The notes under the pieces: model-generated
What the model saw: only the letters and a program-made list of their open reading frames with translations
Database searches by the model: none
Told to the model about the DNA's origin: nothing
Origin: Pseudomonadota bacterium
Lineage (GTDB): Bacteria; Pseudomonadota; Gammaproteobacteria; Burkholderiales; Thiobacillaceae
DNA: 64,000 nucleotides
Assembly (NCBI GenBank): GCA_021847835.1
Contig: JAJZPR010000003.1
Span: forward strand, 1 to 64,000
Direction of reading: 5' to 3'
Program-made: the position numbers and the translations under genes
Shown: piece by piece, positions 59,702 through 64,000 of the stretch
Position numbering within the stretch: the first letter of the stretch is position 1
Layout: every line of letters starts with the position of its first letter

Positions 59702-60991
59702 TCAAGCGGTTTTTACGGAGCCTGCCAGGTGGACCACGCGCTGCGGGAAGGGGATTTCGATGCCGGCCTGCTTGAAGGCCGTCCAGATGGCCCAATACAG
59801 GTCGGAACGCAGATTCAGCTGGCCTTCCTCGGGATCCTTGATCCAGATCGCCAGCTCCAGATTGATGCCGCTGTCGGCGAATTCGCGCAGCAGCACTTTG
59901 GGCGCGTTGTCGCCCTCGACGATCACGCGCGGATTGGCGCGGGCGGCGGCGACAATCAGTTCGCGCGCCTTGTCCAGATCGGTCGAATACGCCACCTGGA
60001 TGGGCAGGCCGACCCGGATGTCCGGCTTGGACAGGGAATGGTTGATCACGGTTTGCGTAATCAGCATTTCGTTGGGGACGAGGGACTCGGTGCCGTCCAG
60101 CGCCCGCAGCAGGGTGTAGCGGGTATTGATCTGCGCGACCTGGCCGTACTGGTTGTCCGCCGTGACCAGATCGCCGATGCGCACGGAGCGGTCGAGCAGG
60201 ATGATGAAGCCGGACACGTAGTTGCTGGCGATCTTCTGCAGGCCGAAGCCCAGGCCCACGCCGAGCGCGCCGCCGAACACCGACAGCACGGTGAGGTCGA
60301 TGCCCACCGCCGGCAGCGCCAGCAGCACCGCCATGACCAGCAGGAAAGTGCGCGCCGCCTTGGTGAAGGCCATGCGCAGGCTCAGGTCCATGTGCGGCAC
60401 GCGCATCAGCCGGCTTTCGATGAACTGCGAGATCCACAGCGCCAGGATGATGGCCAGCACGATGACGGTCAGCGCTTCGAACAGGGTCAGCAGGGAAAAG
60501 CGGTTGGCGCCGGACGTGAAGGAAACCGCGTCGAGCGCCTGGCGGATGCGCGGCAGCACGCCGGTGATGTGCATGGCCACGCCGATCCAGATCAGCCAGC
60601 TGATGCTGCGCTCCCAGGCTTTCAGCGTTTCGCTCGGCTTGAGCGTGTGGCGCAGCACATGGATGAGCAGGCGGATGCCGACCAGCGCCGAGAGCAGCGG
60701 TACCGCCAGGTTCAGAAGGTGCAGTTCGTCCTGCCACAGGCCCAGCAGTTCGCGCAGCAGCCACAGGCAGACGAGAATCAGCAGCGGCAGTCCTGCCTTC
60801 TGCAAGCCGGCCGCGCCCACTGCCCAGGCGCCTTCGAGCTTTTCCACGCGCGGGCCCAGCACGCGCGCCAGGGCCCAGCCGAGCAGAACGGCCAGCGCCA
60901 GCACGCCGGCCTGGATCAGCAGGGCGGTGTCGTGGCTGTCCGCAATCAGGTGCAGCAGCAGGTTGTCGATGGGCGGGGTTTTGTCTGCCAT
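59702..60991 (-). CDS. MscS-family mechanosensitive channel
   Basis: 429 residues, longer than E. coli MscS (286). About six membrane helices; the last is the pore helix VFGGALGVGLGFGLQKIASN, glycine/alanine-rich as in MscS. Then the cytoplasmic beta domain (GFIILLDRSVRIGDLVTAD, VPNEMLITQTVINHS) and an alpha/beta C-terminus. It opens under membrane tension to release solutes. 62 bases lie between its stop and the desaturase start. No signal peptide. Confidence 0.92.
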   Translation of the reverse strand: MADKTPPIDNLLLHLIADSHDTALLIQAGVLALAVLLGWALARVLGPRVEKLEGAWAVGAAGLQKAGLPLLILVCLWLLRELLGLWQDELHLLNLAVPLLSALVGIRLLIHVLRHTLKPSETLKAWERSISWLIWIGVAMHITGVLPRIRQALDAVSFTSGANRFSLLTLFEALTVIVLAIILALWISQFIESRLMRVPHMDLSLRMAFTKAARTFLLVMAVLLALPAVGIDLTVLSVFGGALGVGLGFGLQKIASNYVSGFIILLDRSVRIGDLVTADNQYGQVAQINTRYTLLRALDGTESLVPNEMLITQTVINHSLSKPDIRVGLPIQVAYSTDLDKARELIVAAARANPRVIVEGDNAPKVLLREFADSGINLELAIWIKDPEEGQLNLRSDLYWAIWTAFKQAGIEIPFPQRVVHLAGSVKTA

Positions 60992-61037
60992 GAGTTAAAG
61001 CCGTCGAATGGTCGTCTCGGTCATCCGCGACAGGCCG

Positions 61038-61925
61038 CTAAAAGCCATGAGTATATTGAACGCTCAGGATGTCCACTGCGGCATTATAGGTGCCGGACAG
61101 CCGGGTCTGGTTGTCGACGATATCCAGTTTTGGGTCGTTCACGAACAAGTGGGCATAGCCGAAATCGAGCGCGCTTTGCCTGCTCAGCCGGTATTGGCCG
61201 CCGATGGCGAGCCAGGTGCGCGCCCCATCCGGAATGCGGGGTGTGCGGAAACGGTCCGACACCACCGCTTCATCGTGGGCCACGCCGCCGCGCAGGCTCA
61301 GCTTGCCGTTCATGTGCCAGGTCGCGCCCAGTGAATAACGCAATATGTCGTCCCAGTTTTCCGGGGTGGTCTTGTTGACGGCGCCGACGATGGCCAGCCT
61401 GTCGAAATCGCTCCAGCCGGTCCAGGTCACGTCTGCGAGCAAATCCCACCGCGGGGACAGCCTGTGAAAAAAGCTCAGGGACGCGCTGTCGGGCAAGGTG
61501 ATGCCGGCTTTGACCGGCCCGCCGAGCACATTGGGATTGCTGCTGGCCTTTCCCTTGAGGGTGTGCTCCACCTCGGAGCGGTAGGAGAGGCCGATGCGGG
61601 TGGCGGGGGAGACCTGCCATAGCAGGCCGAGGTTGTAGCCCCAGCTGTAATCATCACCCTTGATCTTGACGAGGGTGTCGGGCGCGGCAGGGAGCAGGCC
61701 AAGGGGCTGCCGGTTGGTCAGCTCCGCTTCGATCCGCTGGAGGTTGAGGCCGAAGGGCGCGTTGATGCCGAGGCCAAGGTGAACCGCGGGGCTCAGGCGG
61801 AACGCGTAATAGAAATTCGGCACCAGCGCCCAATCGCCCGCATTGCCGCCCATGCCGCCCTCGCCGTCGATGCCGGCGCGGCCGGCAAGCAGCGCGGCGG
61901 AAGGCATGTTGGTCTGGTCACGCAA
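61038..61925 (-). CDS. fadL: Truncated FadL-family outer-membrane protein (probably decayed)
   Basis: 295 residues from a TTG at 61925 with AAAGGAG close upstream. Barrel text of the OmpP1/FadL family is clear: GDWALVPNFYYAFRLSPAVH, INAPFGL, QRIEAELTN, GDDYSWGYNLGLLWQ, TRIGLSYRSEVEHTLKG and a terminal Phe. But the signal peptide and the plug region (about 75-110 residues with the NPAG motif) are missing, because fadD ends only 21 bases upstream. INAPFGL also runs straight into QRIEAELTN, skipping roughly 45 residues normally found between them. Export of this product is unlikely. Confidence 0.75.
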   Translation of the reverse strand: MRDQTNMPSAALLAGRAGIDGEGGMGGNAGDWALVPNFYYAFRLSPAVHLGLGINAPFGLNLQRIEAELTNRQPLGLLPAAPDTLVKIKGDDYSWGYNLGLLWQVSPATRIGLSYRSEVEHTLKGKASSNPNVLGGPVKAGITLPDSASLSFFHRLSPRWDLLADVTWTGWSDFDRLAIVGAVNKTTPENWDDILRYSLGATWHMNGKLSLRGGVAHDEAVVSDRFRTPRIPDGARTWLAIGGQYRLSRQSALDFGYAHLFVNDPKLDIVDNQTRLSGTYNAAVDILSVQYTHGF

Positions 61926-61946
61926 GCTCCTTTGGAATGGGTGGGG

Positions 61947-63758
61947 TCAGGCGGCAAGACTGCGGAACAGGGAATCGATTTCCTTTGCATAGCGCTCGGC
62001 GACTTTCGTCCGCTTGATTTTCATGGTTGGCGTCAGCAGGCCGTTTTCCACGGTCCACTGCTCCGGCGTGAAGTGCGCGCGCCGGATCTGGGCGTAGCCG
62101 GGAAAGCCCCCGAGACGGGCGGCCAGTCTTGCCAGCAGCATCCTGTTCACGCGGCTGTCGGCCACGGTGTCCGCGCGCGCGGCATCCAGCTTGTGTTCCG
62201 CGCACCAGGCCTGCCAGTGTTCGAGGCTGAGCGAAACGACGGCGGCGAGGCCGGGCTTGCCTTCGCCCGCGATCATGGCCTGCTCGAACAGGGGATCGAG
62301 GGCGATGGCACATTCCAAGTCGCCGGGCGGGACTTTCTCGCCGTTGCTCATCACGATGATGTCCTTGATGCGCCCGGCGATGTGGAGGTGGCCGTGCTCG
62401 TCCACGCGAACCTGGTCGCCGGTATGCAGCCAGCCGGCGCCGTCGATGGCGGCGCCGGTGGCCTCCGCGTCGCCCCAGTAGCCGCGCATCACGCAGCGGC
62501 TGCGGGTGAGCAGTTCGTTGTTGTCGCCGATTTTGATTTCCACGCCCGGCAGCGGCGTGCCGATGCTGTCGGGGATGTTCGATTCCGGCCGGTTGACGGA
62601 GACCACCGGCCCGGCTTCGGTGAGGCCGTAGCCTTGCAGCAGCGGCACGCCGAGGCCGATGAACACGCGGGCGATGTCGGGCGGCAGCGCGGCGCCGCCC
62701 GAGATGGCGTACTTGAGCCGGCCGCCGAGCTTTTGCGCCACGCCGTCGGCCACGAGTTTTTTCAGGAGCGGCCAGGCCAGCAGTTCGGGATGCCAGGACG
62801 CGCGTCCCTGTGCGTGTTCGAAGCGGCGCCAGCCCACATCGACCGCGAGCCTGAACAGGGCTTGCGCGGCGCCGCCCTTTTTCGCCAACGCATCCTGCAT
62901 GCGCGCATGCACGCGCTCGTAGATGCGCGGCACCGAGATCAGCACGGTCGGACGGATGGTCTGCAAATCCTCCGCGAGCTGGTTGACGGAGCGCGCATAG
63001 GCCACCTCGCTGCCCAGCAGCATGGGCAGGTAATAGCCGCCGGTGCGCTCCAGCGTGTGCGACAGCGGCAGGAAGGAAAGAAACACCTCGTCGGGGCCGA
63101 AATCCGCGCAGCGGCTGGCAAACCAGGCGTTCCACAGCATGTTCCCGTGCGTGAGCATGACGCCCTTGGGCCGCCCGGTGGTGCCCGAGGTGTACACGAT
63201 GGAGGCAAGCAGGTCGGCGTTCAGCCGGCGCTCGGGCACGGGCGTGTCCTCAGCCTTTTTCAGCCAGGCTTCCGCTACCGCGAATTGCGGGCTCCAGTCG
63301 GTGAGCTTTTCCGGCGGCAGCAGGCTCACCACGCGTTCGAGTTTTTTCGAAGTGGCGACGATCTCCGCCACCTTGCGGTGCTGGAAGCGGCCCTCCACCA
63401 AGAGAAGCCGCGCGCCCGCGTTGTCAATGATCCAGGCGGCGTTGTCCGGGCGGTCGTCCAGGTACAGCGGCACCGTCACCAGCCCCAGGCCCAGCGCGGC
63501 CTGGTCGAAGATCACCCATTCCACGCAGTTTTTCAGCATCACCGCGACGCGGTCGCCGGGGGCGAGGCCTTCCTGCGTCAGCGCCGCCTGCCAGCGCGCG
63601 ACTTCGCGCGCGACTTCCGTCCAGGTGAAGCTTTTCCAGGTATTCGAGGCGGCGTCGAACTGGCGGTAGGCGGGCTTGTCGGGCGTGGCTGCCACGCGCT
63701 CGCGGAACAGGCCGGAGAGGCTTTGCGCCCGCTCCGGATGGATGGTTGCGGAAGACAT
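61947..63758 (-). CDS. fadD: Long-chain acyl-CoA ligase (AMP-forming)
   Basis: 603 residues, ANL superfamily. ATP-binding P-loop YTSGTTGRPKGVMLTHGN, A5-type QGYGLTEAGPVVS, A7/A8 WLHTGDQVRVDEHGHLHIAGR followed by KDIIVMSNGEK, and the family C-terminal PTMKIKRTKVAERY with the catalytic-loop lysine region. It activates long-chain fatty acids as CoA thioesters. Placed in one minus-strand series with the FadL remnant, channel and desaturase, near the rpf genes; in Xanthomonas the ligase RpfB is part of that locus. Confidence 0.92.
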   Translation of the reverse strand: MSSATIHPERAQSLSGLFRERVAATPDKPAYRQFDAASNTWKSFTWTEVAREVARWQAALTQEGLAPGDRVAVMLKNCVEWVIFDQAALGLGLVTVPLYLDDRPDNAAWIIDNAGARLLLVEGRFQHRKVAEIVATSKKLERVVSLLPPEKLTDWSPQFAVAEAWLKKAEDTPVPERRLNADLLASIVYTSGTTGRPKGVMLTHGNMLWNAWFASRCADFGPDEVFLSFLPLSHTLERTGGYYLPMLLGSEVAYARSVNQLAEDLQTIRPTVLISVPRIYERVHARMQDALAKKGGAAQALFRLAVDVGWRRFEHAQGRASWHPELLAWPLLKKLVADGVAQKLGGRLKYAISGGAALPPDIARVFIGLGVPLLQGYGLTEAGPVVSVNRPESNIPDSIGTPLPGVEIKIGDNNELLTRSRCVMRGYWGDAEATGAAIDGAGWLHTGDQVRVDEHGHLHIAGRIKDIIVMSNGEKVPPGDLECAIALDPLFEQAMIAGEGKPGLAAVVSLSLEHWQAWCAEHKLDAARADTVADSRVNRMLLARLAARLGGFPGYAQIRRAHFTPEQWTVENGLLTPTMKIKRTKVAERYAKEIDSLFRSLAA

Positions 63759-63786
63759 GGAATGCCGTTCTCCGTTTGTTTCGCGT

Positions 63787-64000
63787 CTAGGCCTGCTTTT
63801 CCATTATGGCGGCAAAAAAACCGTCCGTGCCATGCACGGCAGGATTCAGTTGCAGATACTCGCCGGTATCGAGCGCCACGCGGCCTGCGGCCAGCGCCTC
63901 GTTCGCGGGCACGCGCCCGAACCCGGGATGCTCGGCGAGAAAGTTTTCCACGATGGCCTGGTTCTCCGCCGGCAGCAGGCTGCACGTGGCGTAGACCAGG
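63787..64000 (-). CDS. rsmB: RsmB/NOP-type rRNA cytosine-C5 methyltransferase, C-terminal part
   Basis: The last 70 codons, cut by the right window edge; the stop TAG is at 63787-63789. Reads LVYATCSLLPAENQAIVENF, then HPGFGRVPANEAL and ends HGTDGFFAAIMEKQA. YATCSLLP is motif VI-type text with the conserved cysteine, and HGTDGFF is typical of the RsmB/RsmF family, which methylates rRNA cytosines from AdoMet. Which member it is cannot be settled from the fragment; RsmB (C967 of 16S rRNA) is my best guess. Starts 28 bases beyond fadD. Confidence 0.75.
   Translation of the reverse strand, partial: LVYATCSLLPAENQAIVENFLAEHPGFGRVPANEALAAGRVALDTGEYLQLNPAVHGTDGFFAAIMEKQA

Overview
The window is a stretch of high-GC bacterial chromosome, almost certainly from a betaproteobacterium; a Nitrosomonadales- or Rhodocyclales-like lineage would fit, but I cannot name the genus. 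The evidence is the RegB/RegA redox pair, the TorF-type porin next to glnK-amtB, the mreBCD-mrdAB-rlpA-dacC-lipBA layout and the convergent rpfF / rpfG-rpfC quorum-sensing locus. Coding density is very high, many genes overlap by 1-20 bases (ATGA junctions), and GTG/TTG starts are common. I found no rRNA, tRNA, CRISPR array or intact insertion sequence.

Layout. 1-4.6 kb: signalling genes on the minus strand (regB to regA, running off the left edge; a NarL-type regulator followed by a hybrid histidine kinase). 4.6-5.6 kb: a gap holding a possible small RNA with an intrinsic terminator, then a Nudix hydrolase. 5.6-7.0 kb: a Fic-domain protein behind an AT-rich region with repeated TGATAA-type motifs. 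7.1-14.8 kb: metH, a rhodanese, a coiled-coil exported protein, a VIT1/CCC1-like membrane protein, comM and ubiK. 15.0-17.7 kb: torF-like porin, glnK and amtB behind a good sigma-54 promoter, closed by a terminator. 17.7-23.7 kb: a P-loop protein of unknown function overlapping metA, then an Mla-type lipid transport operon (permease, ATPase, MCE protein, lipoprotein) and a DUF4426 protein. 23.7-25.8 kb: a DsbD_2/TauE-like membrane protein and an AmpG-like permease carrying in-frame palindromic repeats.

25.8-31.0 kb is the main accessory region. Three genes form a tight minus-strand operon: an MmeI-like single-chain restriction-modification enzyme, a small three-helix membrane protein and an AlbA_2/HATPase_c_4 (Schlafen-like) protein. 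It sits directly downstream of xthA and looks like a defence module, possibly an undescribed combination.

31.8-49.0 kb is conserved housekeeping: pyrE, gatCAB (minus), then the cell-shape and cell-wall operon mreBCD-mrdA-mrdB-rlpA-dacC running into a D-amino-acid aminotransferase, ybeD and lipB, and then lipA-lnt. 49.0-53.5 kb: a GGDEF protein with a degenerate active site, dut, coaBC, radC and rpmB-rpmG.

53.6-63.8 kb holds a DSF-type quorum-sensing locus (rpfF; rpfG-rpfC) followed by fatty-acid genes: a desaturase, an MscS-type channel, a damaged FadL and a long-chain acyl-CoA ligase. Their proximity suggests a locus linking fatty-acid supply to diffusible signal factor production and c-di-GMP turnover. 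The right edge cuts an RsmB/NOP-type rRNA methyltransferase.

Non-coding highlights are a perfect 39-bp palindrome, two large hairpin elements whose arms are 9-bp tandem repeats, an 18-bp inverted repeat upstream of the metA operon, and the palindromic repeats translated inside ampG.
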